Shown: positions 44,708 through 58,100 of the stretch, piece after piece
Numbering within the stretch: the stretch's first letter is position 1
How the letters are laid out: the number at the start of each line of letters is the position of its first letter
Origin: Chlorella sorokiniana
Taxonomy: Eukaryota; Chlorophyta; Trebouxiophyceae; Chlorellales; Chlorellaceae
Direction: 5' to 3'
Assembly: GCA_025917655.1 (NCBI GenBank)
Contig: CP084618.1
Location: 1 to 64,000 of the forward strand
DNA length: 64,000 bases
Program-made: the position numbers and the translations under genes
Notes under the pieces: generated by a model
Database searches by the model: none
The model's input: only the letters and a program-made list of their open reading frames with translations
What the model was told of the DNA's origin: nothing

Positions 44708-45695
44708 CCGCCCAGCCCGTCGCTGGGGGAGGCGGCGGCAGCGCGCGTGGTTGTGTCGCCGCCGACTCGGCCCCCCTCTGTCCAGTGTACAGCCTGACCA
44801 ACGCATGCACAGCCCCCAAGAAACCAGGCAGAGCCAAACCCAACTCGCTGCGTGTCCCCGCCCTCTTCATGGATTGGTGATCCGTCCATTATTTGTCCGA
44901 TTGTTTGTGGCCGGCGCCGGCGTGTGCCCTGCTTGCTTGTGGCCCAGGCTGCCTGGCACTCGCCGCACGCAGCACGCTGCCCACCTCACTTGGCGCCCTG
45001 GCCCACCCCCACTATCCCTTCCCACATTCGTCCTCGGCCCTCCATCATGCACGTTCCCCCTCCCACCTTGAAGCCCCCACCCTGCCTGCCGCTCTCCCCC
45101 AGCCACAGCCTTGTGCGGGGGCAGCAGCGCCAGGCCGTGAGACGGTCGCCCACTGTGCACCGTGCCTTCTGCTTTTGCTCGGCTCAACCCAGGGCTCAAC
45201 CTCCGTTTAACTTTATTGTTGTCAGTCAACACTGCTGCCGACGCCGCACCTTTGATGTTTCCTGCCGCCCTCTGCCGCGGTTGCTCCTCAGCTGGTGACT
45301 GCCGAACTGTCGGGTCGGCCCTTGCCCACGGGCATGTAAAGACTGATGGGCAGACCCGATCATCGCGTGGAAATTCAACTGGCTTATAGTTGCAGCCTGA
45401 TATCAAAGCACTGGGACACTCCGCCTTGCTTGATGCAACGCAGGCCCGGTCGAGGTTGGTGGCGGCGGCGGCGGCGGCAGTCCAAGGGCTGCTAGGAGGG
45501 AGACTCCGGCGGCCCACCGGCCTACGTTTGCGCCTTTTCCGACATCTAGTGCGCCTGCGCAGGCCGCAAATTTCTCGGTTTCGGCTCGCCCTGAAAAGTG
45601 CCCCTGTTTTCCTCACCCGAGATGAAGCTCGAGGCTGGCGATGCCATCTCCCTTCTCCTTCGTTGTTTGAGTCCGCTAGGTGGCTGCATGCCAGA
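44708..45695. other. Intergenic, gene B 3' region and promoter of Ser/Pro-rich gene
   Basis: About 1 kb holds no exon I can support. TGTAA at 45335-45339 may be the polyadenylation signal of gene B, giving a 3' UTR of roughly 680 bases. A very short upstream reading frame (ATGCCAGAATGA, 45689-45700) overlaps the chosen start of the next gene. Confidence 0.45.
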
Positions 45696-47128
45696 ATGAG
45701 CTTCTTACAACGTCTCAGCGTGTCGCTCAGCGACAGGATGGGCAGTGGGCGAGTGGGCCCGAGCTCTCCCAAGACGATGGCCAGTTCTACGAGCTTCAAC
45801 GACTTCAGCATGCACGTGGCGCACGAAGGTGAGTGCGAGGAGGTCAGAGAAAGCGCTGGGGGAGCCCATGCCCTTCTTGGCTCGGTCAGCACTGTGTTGT
45901 GGCGCCCCTGAAGCCCGCCCCTCCGCTGCTCGGGCCTTGTTGCAGTGGATGATGACCACAGCGAGCAGCTTCACGCTCCCACAGCCCCGCACGCAAGCCA
46001 CCTCCCCTCCGCCCCGCCCATTCTGAGCACCAGCGCGCCCACAAGTGAGAGGGCCGTCTATTGAGTTGATTTCTGCTCAAACGGCACCTTGTTGTGCTTC
46101 GCCGGAGCTGTGCCGAACTGAGGCTTCGGGCACTTGCGAGCCTGCTGCGGCAGCCCGCAGCCTCTCGCAGCCCTCCCGACACATCTTTCTTTCACCGAAG
46201 CGTGTACCGCAACTGTCGAGCGTGCGCGGAACGCGCGACGGCGCTCTTGCACGCACTAGGGTTTTGGGCTTGTGGGCGGCCGCCCGCCAGTTGGCGCCTC
46301 CAGCTGCCGGCACAAGCTTCCGCACTGGGGCTCACCTCAGCCGCTGTCAATGCCCTGCAGCCCTGGGATTGGCCTCCTCGTCAGCCCTCAAGATCCCGCG
46401 CTCCTCGCTGGCCCACCTGCTGGCGCAGCGCTCGGCAGGTGAGCTGGGGCTGTGCACTGAGATGGGGCTGTGTACCCGCCGCCCGCCGCCGACCAGCTGG
46501 CAATGGCAGCTGCTGGGGGGGGGCGGCGGCGCCACCGCAACAATCGCTACTTCCATCCATAACCCGCATTCGCGATGCCAAGTTGTACCGATCAGCTTGA
46601 CAGCCGCAGCTCTGTCTGCACCTTGCCCGGTGCCGCCCCAGACACGCCAGCTTGCCCCCTCGCTCATCCTTTCCGGCCCTGCGCCCCCTGCCCCTGCCGC
46701 CCCTCCCCCTTTGTTGTACCACAGAGGCCGGCACTCCACGGTCTTCCCTGGATGTGGCGCCATCCAGCGGCACCCCAACCCCCCGCAACTCGCTCTCCTC
46801 CCCGCTCGCCGACCCTGGCCGCCTCCGCCGCTGACGAGCCCGCCAGCCCGCGCTCGCCGCGCACCCCGGTGGCCGTCGCAAGCGGTGAGGGGCTGCCCTG
46901 GCCAGTCGACATGCTGGGCTGCCGTCGCTGCTGCTGCTGCTGCCCGCGCTGTCTGCCTGGTTCCCGGCCAGACCCTCCCGGGTTGCTGCTGCCGCCTCGC
47001 CTCCAGCAGGGGCCCGGTTTCCCACCCTGTCCCCCTCCCCCCACCCGCTGCGTTGCTGCAGCGCCCAAAAGATCGATGGCATGGACTATTATGAATTCTG
47101 CGAGCTCATCCGCTCCTCCTCCCTGTGA
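45696..47128 (+). CDS. Small Ser/Pro-rich protein with EF-hand-like C-terminus
   Basis: No named family is recognised. Exon 1 (45696-45830) reads MSFLQRLSVSLSDRMGSGRV and ends MHVAHE. It joins in phase to VDDDHSEQLHAPTAPHASHL (about 45946-46045), then LGLASSSALKIPRSSLAHLL (about 46359-46439), then EAGTPRSSLDVAPSSGTPTP RNSL (from about 46724). The last piece reads AQKIDGMDYYEFCELIRSSS and stops at about 47128. Three copies of P-R-(S/N)-S-L suggest basophilic-kinase or 14-3-3-type sites. DGMDYYEFCELIR resembles the second half of the last EF-hand of calcium-dependent protein kinases, but no full loop is visible. The frame between 46820 and the last exon is unresolved: a stop and a frame change fall there, so a slip or a missed intron is likely. 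Introns and frame up to 46800 are convincing. Confidence 0.5.
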
Positions 47129-48722
47129 GCCCGCCAGCGGTGGCCTCTGCCGGCAGCCGCTGCCGGCGGCGCGGCAGCGGGGCGCCCCGTGCACGGGGTC
47201 GCCGCCCCCTGCCCCGCCATCTGCCGCGCCTGTGACGGTGCCAAGCTGGAGCTTTTGAGGATGTAGCTCACCCTGCAGCAGCAAGCGAGCTTCAAGCCTG
47301 CGTTTTTTGGTATTGGCGCCTGCTGCGCCAAGCGCCTCCCGGTCCCTCCCTCTCCCTTGTTTGCCCGTTTCGGCAGTATCTGGCTCCCTCCACCCCCAGC
47401 TCACCGCCTTGTTGCATTGCTGTTCTTGGCAGCAGCGCGACCGGGACCTCGCAACTTCCTGGCAAGCACCCCGCCCGCTGCCCCTTTGCAGCGGCTGGGC
47501 CCCCAAGCTCGCAACCCTGCCCCGCCCATTCTGGGGACTTTCATGGCTGCCTGGCTTGTTTGTTTGGCTGGTTTCTTTGCGCGGGCAGCAGGCCATGCAG
47601 CCTGTTTGCATCCTTTTACTAGGGCTGCGCCGCCCGCGCCCGTGCTGCTTGCAGCACCCCGATCCCAACTCCCTGACCCGCCTGCCTTTGCGACCTTGCC
47701 CCCCCGGCGTGCAGCCGCCGCGCAAACCCCGTCTTGTCGGCCTGCCCTTTAATGCCTATCCCCGCAAGAGGCCGCGCCCGCCGCAGCGCCGCGCCCTCGC
47801 CCCCTGTCCCCTCCCTCCTGGTGCCGCGTTGTGTGGGCCCGTCTGTGACCTTTGTCAGCGTTGTGGCTGAGGCTTGTGCCTTCGCCCTGCTCCCCGCCCA
47901 TTCCCTGCGCTCCTCACAGCGGCCCCCGGCCACCGCTTTCACTTGCACAGCAGCTCGCCCTCTTCCCTGGCTGCTATTTCGTTCGCGCCTGTTCGTTCAG
48001 AACATAATCCCTCGCACCCCACACACCTGCTTGTCGTCGCCACCCGTTTTGCCTGGTTTGCCTGAGAGAGAAGGCAAAGCCGTGGACTGTGCAGCCTGCA
48101 CACTGCCACGCCCCTTCTCGTCCCGATTTGATTTGCTGATGCGGCGGGTCGCTACGTCTGGCCCGCCCACCGCCATCTCACCCACATCAACCGTGCCAGC
48201 CCCCAACGCACGACGCGATGCCGCCCAGCCGCCAAGTTTTCCCACGGCTGCCGGCCCCATTGCACCCCTTGCACACTTGTCAGTCCCCCCCAGGAGCCAC
48301 CGCCCCCTCCTCACGTTTTCCGCGCTGCTCTGCATCCGCACGCCCCTGGTCCGTGTCTGGGACCACGATTGTCACTCTCCAGCTCTGTTTGAGCCGTTAC
48401 CGCCGGTGTGCCCCATCCCTGTGATGATGTCGCGCGGCGGGCAGGGGGCCATGTACGAACTGCCCTCGCCGCCCTGCCGCCCTTGTGCCAAGAGCATGTG
48501 CCCCCAATTTTCCTCTGCCGCACGTTTCGGCAATCGATACGACGTTGACCCGCGGCGACGGCCGCCACCAAAAGTTTTCCCCACCACGGCGGCCGGCGAA
48601 TGTACACACAATGTTCGTGTTTGTCCCTGTCCCTGCCCTGTCCCTGTCATGTCCCCACATTCTTGATGCTGCGCATGTATGTTTTGTCGTATACAGACAC
48701 CATTCTTCGCTGCACGCTGTGC

Positions 48723-48727
48723 TGTAA
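48723..48727 (+). terminator. TGTAA polyadenylation signal, plus strand
   Basis: TGTAA, the usual green-algal polyadenylation element, lies about 1.6 kb beyond the Ser/Pro-rich gene stop and close to where the minus-strand myosin transcript should end. The assignment rests on the motif and position only. Confidence 0.35.
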
Positions 48728-48748
48728 TGTGCAGATTAAGTCGCAGCG

Positions 48749-48753
48749 TTACA
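48749..48753 (-). terminator. TGTAA polyadenylation signal of the myosin gene, minus strand
   Basis: TTACA on the plus strand reads TGTAA in the sense of the myosin gene, about 385 bases past its stop at 49136. Motif and distance fit, but there is no direct evidence. Confidence 0.4.
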
Positions 48754-49135
48754 AGCGCTGAGCATGCAGCAAAGTGGCGAGCTGAGCGACTGGCACGGCA
48801 AGCAGGCACACAGAGCGAGAGGGTTGGGACTGGCAACAATCGAGGGAACAATCATGGGCGCAAACGCTGGACGATTTGAGGGCGCTGTGCTCGCTGCACG
48901 GCACTGGCAGGTCATCAGGAGCAAAACAAGCAACGGGTGCAGGCAGCGGGGGAGGGACGTCAAGGGATCAATCAGTGCAGTGAGTCAGAGGGTGGGGCGT
49001 GCAGAATGGTGCAGCCAAGCTCGGTTCGGGGGGCTGCGCGGGCAGGCGCTGCCGCGGGGCAGGGCAGGGGGTCCGCAGCAGCACAGGCAGCCGCTGGCTC
49101 GTGTGCGGCGATGCGGCTCAGCCCGCCACAGCTGG

Positions 49136-52100
49136 TCAGACGGAGCCCTCCCTGGTCAGGAAACCAAACTCGGCATCCCCCAGCAGCTCGGGCGGCAGCT
49201 GCGCCCCAGGCAGGCCCTGCTGATGTGATCCAGGAGGGAGAGCGTGCTCAGCGCGGGCGCGGGCGACGCAGCCGCCGCTGCTGCCGCCGCCGCCGGTAGG
49301 CTGCCGTTGGGCAGGCGGGGGCTGATGAGACGGCGCCGGGCGCAGAGGGCTGTTGGAGGCAGGGGGACGCCGGCTGCTGGGGGTAGAGGGGGGGGCACAC
49401 AATAGCGCAGGGCTGATGAGCGGCTGATGGAGTGCCACACAAGTCGGCTCTGTAATGCTGTGATGACACTTTTCCCTCCCCCAACAGTCAACCTGAGGAA
49501 CACTCGCAAACCCAGGCAGCCCCCACTCACGAGTGGCTGGCGTGCCGGGCGCTTGCGGCGCCGCCAGGGGGCGCGCGGGCGTGCCGAGGCCGCCGCCAGC
49601 GGGGGCGGCGCCGTCACAAAGGAGCGAGCGGCGTCGGTGAGGGCCTTCCAGGGCAGCACAAACGCCTCCCGCGGCTCCACCTGCACAAAACAACAACCAG
49701 CAGCGTGCGATATGAGCGGCAGCCGATGGAGCCAAAACAAGGCAGGAATGCGCGGTGAGAGAGGCCCCTTGGTAGCAGCTTGCAGCCGATCCGCAGCCTA
49801 GACAGCGTGCTCCACCCAGCCGGACCAGCCCCAACATCCCTGTCCCCTCCGCTCAACCCGCCGCATCCTCACCAGAAGCACCAGCTCCTCCTCCTCTTCC
49901 TCCTCCTGCTCCCCAGGGCCGCCGCCCGGGCCGTCGGCGCGCCCGCCGCCGCCGCCGCCGGCGCTGCGCGGCCAGCAGGCGGCGCAGCGTCTCCAGCAGC
50001 GAGATGCTCTCGCGGCCGCTGCCCGCGATCCAGTCGTCGTGCTGATGCTCGGTGAGCTTGTACACCTGCGATGGAGGAGTGGGTGGGTGGTGTGGGTGGG
50101 TGGGTGGGTGGGTGGGGGGGGGATGGAGAAACGGTAGCGAGGCAATAAGAAAGAAGAGAACGAGGGAAAACGCCAACACACTGTGCCTGGTTGCCGCGCA
50201 CAAGCAGGAACAGCACGAACGCAAAAGGAACTAGGGCGGCAAGCGGTCACCCACCTGCTGCAGCGACAGCGCGGGGCAGGTGCGGGCCAGGTCTGGCACG
50301 ATGTCCACGCCGCGGTACGCCTTGCGCACGCAGTCCTCCTTGCCCTGCGGTACGGTGCGGCGCGGTGCAGTACGTTGCGGTGGCACGCAAGGCTAAAACG
50401 TGCAACATGCAAAGTGCAGCGAAGGTATGTACAGGCGGCAAGGTTGGCTGGTTCAATGCACGCTAAAGTGTCGAGATGCCATGCTGCTTCGGGGGATTTG
50501 AGGGGGCACGCACAGCTGGCACTGTGGCCCCGAAGGGGAGGGCCTCGAAGCACCAGCCACCCACCCATCACCACAACCGCACCCCCACCCACTCACCTGC
50601 ACCAGGTATCGAGCCGCCTGGCTGACGCGCTCCAGCGCCGCCTCGGCCTCCTCCCCGCCGCAGCACCACTCGCCGCCGACGTAGGGCGGCCCACCCGCGC
50701 AGCTCTGCCAGCCCCGCTTGCAGCGCCTGGGGGATGGGGGGGGAGGAGGAGGGAGGGGTGAGAGGAGTTGCGGTGGTGGTTGGTCGGGAGGCAGGGAAAG
50801 GTAGGTAGGTGTGCGTGTGTGTGTATGGAGGGAGGGGGGGGACACTTGAAAGCAAGTGGCTGGGGATTGATGGAAAGGGGGTGAGGTCAAAAAACGAGCA
50901 GCGAAGACATGCAGGGCCTGTCTCGCAACGCAACTGCATCATTGCTAAGAAGCCTGGACGAAGAAGCTCCATCAAGCAGCACGTACAGCCAGCCTGCCGC
51001 GATGCCTCTGCTAACCTGGCCCCGGCCTCCTCTGCCCGGCCCCCTGCACATACACACACACACGTCTGCCCACCTTTGCCGCCGACACGGAGCAGCAGTC
51101 GCGGCGCAGCAGCAGCGCGTTCAGCAGCTCCCCATCAATGAAGCGCAGGCAGGCCCAGGCCACAGCGCGCACAGCGGGGCGGGCACCCCCTCGGCCCGCA
51201 GCGCCTCCAGCACGTTGCTGATGCCGCCAACCAGGGCCTGCGGTACGGGCGGTACGGGGGTGATGGGAGGCGGTACAACGTGCAGTACACATTGGTGCCG
51301 GAGCGGTGCATGTTTTGCATGGGGGCTTGAGGGGCGGGGCGGCGGCGCATGCGTGCTGCCGCAAGCTGCAGAAATGCAGGTGCGCAGCAGGGGGGCGCAT
51401 GGCAGGAAGCAGCATGCACAGCACGCGCAGCGCGCGCAGCACGCATAGCACCAGTTGCACAACCAGCAACAGCGCACCCGCCACGCGCTCTGCGGGCCGC
51501 CGCCGCCGCCGGGGCTCTCCTCCAGGGCGGGGGTGGGGCCGCGCCGCGCCGCACGCTTGGCTTCTTCCGACAGAAGCACCTGCGGCAGGGCACGAGTAGG
51601 AAGCAGCAGAATCGGGGCAAGTGGTTGTGATGAGCTTAATGACGAACGGCGGCACAGGTTTGTGCCTGAAGCACAGTTGGGGCAGCGGCCGAGGCTCGGC
51701 TGCAGGCCGCTGCAAGGCAGCGCTCGGGGCAGCCTCGGCAGCGCAGCACAAGCCTGCTCGTTGCGTGCCACGGCAAGCTGCGGCAACGCAAGTTGACAGG
51801 CACGCCGGCAGTCAAACCAGCAGTCACAAAGGTCAGCGGCCCGCCCCCAGCCCCTCACCGCCACGTTCACTGGAAGCGTCTCCGCGATGCTGTCCCCCAG
51901 CGCGGCGTGCACCGGCTGGCAGTTGATCAGCAGGTCGCCGAGGCGCAGCAGGGCGCCGCCCTCCCGCCGCCCGATGGTGCGGAACTTGAGCAGGCCGCCC
52001 GCCGCCAGCGAGCAGGCCAGCCAGTAGGCCTGAGGGGTTGGTAGGGGGAGGGGGTCGGATTGGTAGGGGGAAGGGGGGGGTCGGTTGGGGAGGAGGAGGA

Positions 52101-55100
52101 GTGTTGGTGTGCCTCCGCAGCGGCGAGGGTGAAGGGCATGCGAAAGAGGGCAGTGCGCAGGGCAATCGGGAGGGCGGCGCGGCGGCTGGGAGGGGCGAAC
52201 CGAACGCCTTTTGAGCTTGACGCCAGCGCTGCCAGTGTGGCCCAGGACAGAGCAAGGCAGGCACCCCAAGGGGCTTCTGAGACCCAATCAATGCTAGTCT
52301 TAGAAGCCGGGGGCATGCAGGCACGGCAAGGTAAAAGCGCACAGGGGTGGGGTGGGGTGGGAGGGCATCGGGCGCCGTGTGTGGAAGCCCCCAACCAGCC
52401 GGCCCGCACCAGCGGCTCGGGCGCCCCACCTGGCCGTGCAGGCCGCCGGCGTCCGCAGCGTCCACAATCGCGCGCTGCAGCGCGTCGCGGCGGCGTCGAT
52501 CTCGACCTGCTGCCAGGCGCCGGCCCAGCGGATGAGCGATTCGCAGAGCAGCCAGGAGGCCAGGGGGATGTGCAGGGAGAGGCCTGCAGCAGGGGGCGGT
52601 GTTGGTGGGGGAGTGGTGGCAGTGACGTGTGTGTGTGTGTCGATGTGTGTGTGTCTGTGTAAGGGGGAGGCGCACGGAGGTGCAAAACCGGAGCTTTGCT
52701 AGCAGGACGGGGAACAGATGGAAGCACCGGCAGCTGAACAAGCAACTGGGCACCTCAACAGTTATCAACCGATTGCAAGCACTGCATGCTGCATCGTCCC
52801 GTTTGCCTCCTGCTGGATAAGAACCCACCACCCAAAGACAAACAGATATAACCACACACGCGAACGCACAGGTGTCACCGCAAGCTCTCACCTGCGGGAC
52901 CCAGCGGCACCGCCACCACCGCCAGCCGCCGCTGCACTGCCGCGCGCTTCAGCAGCTCCACGGCGGCGGCGCGCTGCTGCGACAGCTGCGCGCCGCTGCG
53001 GGGGCCAGCCCAGCGGGCACAGCAGGGATGCCGGCCGCCTCGAACTGGTCCGAGAGGGTGCGGGAGGCGGCGGGGGCCAGGGCTGCAGGGGTGTGTGAGG
53101 GGGCAGGGAGGCAGAAGGGGTTGAACCCGGGCATGGTGCCTCCACACGGATCCTTTCTTTTTGTAAAAATAAGCGCAGCAGCCCGTGCGCTGCAGCGGGC
53201 ACACAACCTGACGCCATCCCCCAAGATGCCAGGCCCCCTCACCCCCAAGCTTGCTGGGCGAGCGCTGCAGCGCGGCCGCCGCGCGCTTGGCGGCAGCGAG
53301 GTCCTCCTGCAGCGCCTTTTCGCGGGCCGCCGCCGAGCGCAGCTCCTCCTCCAGCCGCTCGTTGCGGCTGCTGAGGGCCAGCACCTGAGAGGGCCGGGGG
53401 TGGGATTGAGGGTTGGTTGTTGGGAATATGGAGGGTGGGTGGGTGTGGGAAGGTGCAGGTGTGAATGTTTTTTGGGGGAAAGGGTTGACAGCATGAGGCT
53501 CAAACACTCAATCAGCAACAGCCGGGGCCGGGACAGCGACGCCACCGGGTTGAGAGCGGCAGCGCAGCGAGAGGGCTGATGGCGGGGGCAGCGGGGCAGG
53601 GAACCAAGCAATAGTTGGTTTGTTGTAACAAGAACAACTGGGTGCCTGCACCGCACCCGCGCGGACAGGTGGGTGCCCTTGCTCTGCGCCTCTCGGCGCG
53701 CCGCCGCTCGCTCCTCCTCCGCCGCCGCCGCGCGCCGCCGCCGCCGCCACGCGGCCCTCCAGCTCCGCCTGCTGCTCGGCCAGCTGCGCCTTCAGGGCAG
53801 CTTCCTGCGCCGCCATCTGGCCGCGCAGCGCCTGGCTCTCCTCCCGCACGCCCGCCGCCGCCGCCGCCAGCTCGCCTCGCAGCGCAGCCAGCGCGGCGTC
53901 CTTGGCCGCAAACTCCCGCTGGTACTCCTCGGCGGCCTGCGGTACGACAGCACAAAGCGGTACAGCCGTGAAGCAGCAGCGGTGCAGGCAAGCTGGGAGC
54001 AGCCACGCCCTCCGCAAAAGCAGCGGCCACCCAAAGCTAGCATCACGCCGTCCGCCCTGCCAACACGCATTTCAACTCCCACAACCTCCACCAAGTCGAG
54101 CGGGCAACACCGAAAGTGAGAGCGAGCGGGGGACCAGCCAGCCGGCCGCGGCGCCGCACTCACCGCTTTGACCTGCTCCCACAGCGCCGCATTCTCGGCC
54201 TCCTTCTCGCGCGCCACCGCAATCACGCCATCCAGCTGCTCCCTCTTGCTGCGCACTTGCTGCTGCAGCTCCCGCACCTCGCCCTCCAGTGCAGCCTGAG
54301 ATGTGTCCCGCCCCGCCAGCTGGCCGCGAAGCACCTCCACCTCCGACTGCAGCGCGCTTTCCACCCGGGCGTGCGCCGCCGCCAGCTCCTCAGCCGAGGC
54401 GGCGGCGGCGGCCGCGCTGGAGGCGGTGGCGGCGGTGGCGGCCTCGGCGGCGGCGGCCCGCGCGGCGCGCGCCTCTGCCTGCGCCACCTCCAGCTCCGAT
54501 GCCAGGCTGGCCGCCTGGGCCTGCAGCGGGAGCGGGAGCCAAAGCGCAGCAGCACAGGCGCACGGGGTCGATGCTCTGACGGCAATGCGCAGGGTTTCAG
54601 CAGCATCTGACAGGCGCCGCCTGCGCGCTATGCCCCAGCCACCTTGCGTACCCACCAACAGCAAAGGGCGGCAAGGAGGCAGAGCGAAGCGGAGGCAAGG
54701 GAGGGCCCACCTTGAGAGACGCGGCCTCCCCTTCCGCACGCTCTGCCCGCGCGACCGCTGCCGCCAGCGCCGCTTGCAAGTCCTCGCAGCGCGCCGTCAG
54801 CGAGGCACGTGCGGCCTCAAGTTCCCGCAGCCGGGCCGCCTCGCGACGCAGCTGCTCCGCCTGCGGGGTGGTGGGTGGTGGGTTGTTTGGTTGGATGAGC
54901 TTAGCTAGGCATGTGGAATGGCTGGTGGCAGGGGCGGGCTGGGGATGGAGCAGCGCGTGGGTGGCGGGCGGGAGGGGAGAGGAAAGAGGCGCCGGGCAGC
55001 CGCAGCGGCTGCTAACGAAGCAGAGAGGGCAGCAGCAGGCAACCCGCAAGCCAGGTGTGACAACAAGCCTCTGAGGCTCCCTCCACACAGGCTCCACCCG

Positions 55101-58100
55101 CCATCCCCGCACCCACCTTCTTCTGGGCCAAGCGCCGCCGCACGGCCGCCTGGATGGTCGTCGCCGCCGCGGCGCGCGCCGCCTCCTCGGCCGCCCGCGC
55201 CGCCTGCCGCCGCCCCAGCTCGGTTTCGTGCTGGAAGCGGCGCCGCTGCTGGCGCATGCGCACGTAGGACTGGATGGCGACGGCGGCTCGGGTGCTGGAG
55301 GGAGGGGGTGGTGGGGGCAGGGAAGGCACGGTCGCATGCATGTGTGCGCGCAAGCGCAGGTGGAAAGCGAGTTGCACTCTTGCATAGGCAGGGGAGCTGT
55401 GTTCTCGGGCACACACGCGTGAGAAACGAGGGAGGCAGAGCAGAGGAGGCTGCCTGCGCTATGGTTGGGCAGGGGAGCTGTCGCGGATGGCAGGGCTGGC
55501 AAGAAAGCCCAGCAACACTCACCGCCGCTGCAGCCGGTGCGCGCGCTGCGCGCGCTGTGCATGCGCCACGCGGCCTGCAGCCGCACCGCTGCCCGCTCGC
55601 GACGCAGCTGGCCCGCTGCAGCGCGTGCTGTGTGGCCGCGCCACGCGGCCTGGATGGTTGTGGCAGCCGCACGGGCCGTGCGCAGCTGCCGCCTGGCTTC
55701 CATGCCGCGCCACGCCGCTTGCACCTTGACTGCAGCGGCGCTGAGGCGGCGGCCCCGTGCTCCCTGCAAGCCAGGATGGAAGGCAAGGGGGCACAAGGGA
55801 GGAATCTCAAATAACCTGATCTTGCCAGGCTCACACTCATAGCAAGCAGTTAACAGCGTTCCTGCCCAACACCGCCAACAGTGCGCTACATCCGTGCGCC
55901 TAGCCCCAGCCTGCCCAGCAGATATCGCAGCTCAGCCCTGCCTGCCCAGGCTTGCCGCCCCCTGGCCACCCTGAGACTCGTCGGGTAGGCATTCAATGCA
56001 GGGATGCATGTGCACAAAACATGCCGCCATCCCCTCCAGCTCACCTCCAGCTGCGCCAGCTGGCCCGCCCGCAAGAACACGCGGCTCTTGCCCAGCTGCC
56101 AGCCCTCCAGCTGGGCGGCGAACAGCACGCGGCGGCAGAGGTCGGCCACCTGAGCGGCGCAGGCAGGCGGGATGCACGCAGGGTGGGGAGGAGACCTCGG
56201 CATGTGTGCACGGTTGGCTGGGGTCAAGCATGAGCAGCTGATGGGGGAAGCCGCGGCGCAGCTGGCCACCCGGCGCAGCCGTGCTGGAGCAGTTGGCAGC
56301 GAGGGCACAAAGGATGGCTGGAAGCAGAACGGGCACTGCAGGCGTGCTCTGGCTCCAGCCCTCGCTTCCCAAAGCAAAGCTGATTGCAGGTGCACGCATG
56401 CTGCTCCGGCTTCAAAGCTTCCGACCCAGAAAACACTCAGCAACCCCGCTAACCCCGCCAAACCAACCTGCGAGTCGCCCAGGGCGAACCAATCAATGAA
56501 GCCGCTCCGGGTGAGCGGCAGGCTGCTGCCGCCGCCCCCGCTCCCCGGCCGGCCGGCGGCGGGGCCGTCTGGCAGCAGCAGCGCGTAGCGCTGTGCAAAG
56601 GGCATGAAGGGCTTGCGGGTGGGGAAGCCTGCAGTGAGAAGGGCGGCACACAGCGCAAGAGGGCATTTGGTGACCTCTGTACCCCAGCGCAACACCCGTG
56701 ACAACGCGTAGGGGCCAACCCAGCAGCGCAGGGTTAGAGTGCAGCGCTCGCCCATCACGTGCAACCAATCCCAATTCAGGCCAGAACGCAACCGCGCAAC
56801 CCACCGGCACAAGCGATGCGCACGGCCTCCAGCACGCCACCCGCCCGCAGCTGCTCCAGCACATACTCTGGCAGCAGGGAGCCGGGAGGCTCTCCGGGTT
56901 GGGCTTGACGCAGCTGCGGGGAAGCGAGGCAGGGGCTGCGGGAGTGAGGTGCAGACGGCAGGTGGGGGCGGGTGGGGCCGCATGGGGGCCAGGGCAGGGC
57001 CACTGAAGGCGGGGGGAGATGCGTCAGACGGGGCGGCAGCACCGCGGCAGGTGCGCCTCGATGCAGCAAAGGCGGGCACAGTGCCGCCGCTGCGAAAACA
57101 GTGCCTCCCTGGTCCGCACGGCTGCCCTCTGCAGGTCCTTTGCCCTGTTGCCCGCCCCCTGTCTCTCCCCCTGCAGACACACACCTCCCCTCCGCCCTCA
57201 CCCCGCCTTCACAATGCCACCTTCCCAAGGTCCCATGACCTGCCCACAGACAGCCACCCTGGAACCCGAACGCACGACCCCACTCACACCCACAGGCGCC
57301 CACCCCTCCGCACACACAAACACCCCATCACCCACTACCACCCATCACCACCCCATCAACCACACACACACACAACCCACCGGATGTAGTGCGGCTGGCA
57401 CTGGCCCAGCGCCGCCATCAGCCCCGCCAGCTGCCTGCGGAAGCGGGCACCCACCGACGACAGCATGAAGGCGGAGCGGCGGCCCTACGGCGGGGGGGGA
57501 AGGGGGAGGAGGGGGGGGCGGCTTTGGTGGGTGCCCAGTGTCGGGATGGAGGATAGCCTGACAGGAGTCCTGCCAGGAGTGAGCATGGCAGGAAGACCGG
57601 CAGGGCTGCGCACAGCCGAACCGCCCGCGCCTGCCGTCCAGCGCCACCAGCAGCCCGCCGCCCAAGCTTGGCCTCCAACCCCTCAACCGCCAACCCTGTT
57701 CCCCACCCACCCACCCACGGCCCACCCACCTTTGCCGCATCCATCTTATGTGGGCTGGGCAGCTCGGATGCCGCGCCCGCGGTGAGCGCGTCGGCGGCGG
57801 CGGCGCCCCGTGGCGGCGGCGGCAGCATCCGCGGTGAACAGCTCCCGAATGATGAGCACCGATGAGGAACCCAGCAGGTGGGCATGCTCCGCCACCACAA
57901 AATCCTGGCAAAGGCGGCAAGGGGTGGCCAGGGGTGGCGTGTGAGGGCCATGTGCGAGCCAGGGAGTGTTGGCGGGGAGGGAGGTGGGATGGCAGTGTGA
58001 CCACGGGGATGCCGACTCGCAAGCAGGCCAGGCATTCACAACCTATGCGCACACGCCTCCCCCCTCAACACTCGCAAACTGACACCCTCACACGCCAACC

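Larger units (their letters stand above)
47129..49135. other. Convergent intergenic region, long 3' ends
   Basis: About 2 kb lies between two converging genes. Long plus-strand open frames (47307-47870, 47734-48666) are C-rich and lack domains or exon-like borders. I read them as 3' UTR of the Ser/Pro-rich gene rather than genes. TGTAA for the plus strand (48723-48727) and for the minus strand (TTACA at 48749-48753) lie about 20 bases apart near the far end. Confidence 0.5.

Noticed and set aside
47307-48666. Long plus-strand open frames after the Ser/Pro-rich gene
   Set aside because: C-rich, no domains, no conserved-looking segments or splice borders; open only because of base composition.
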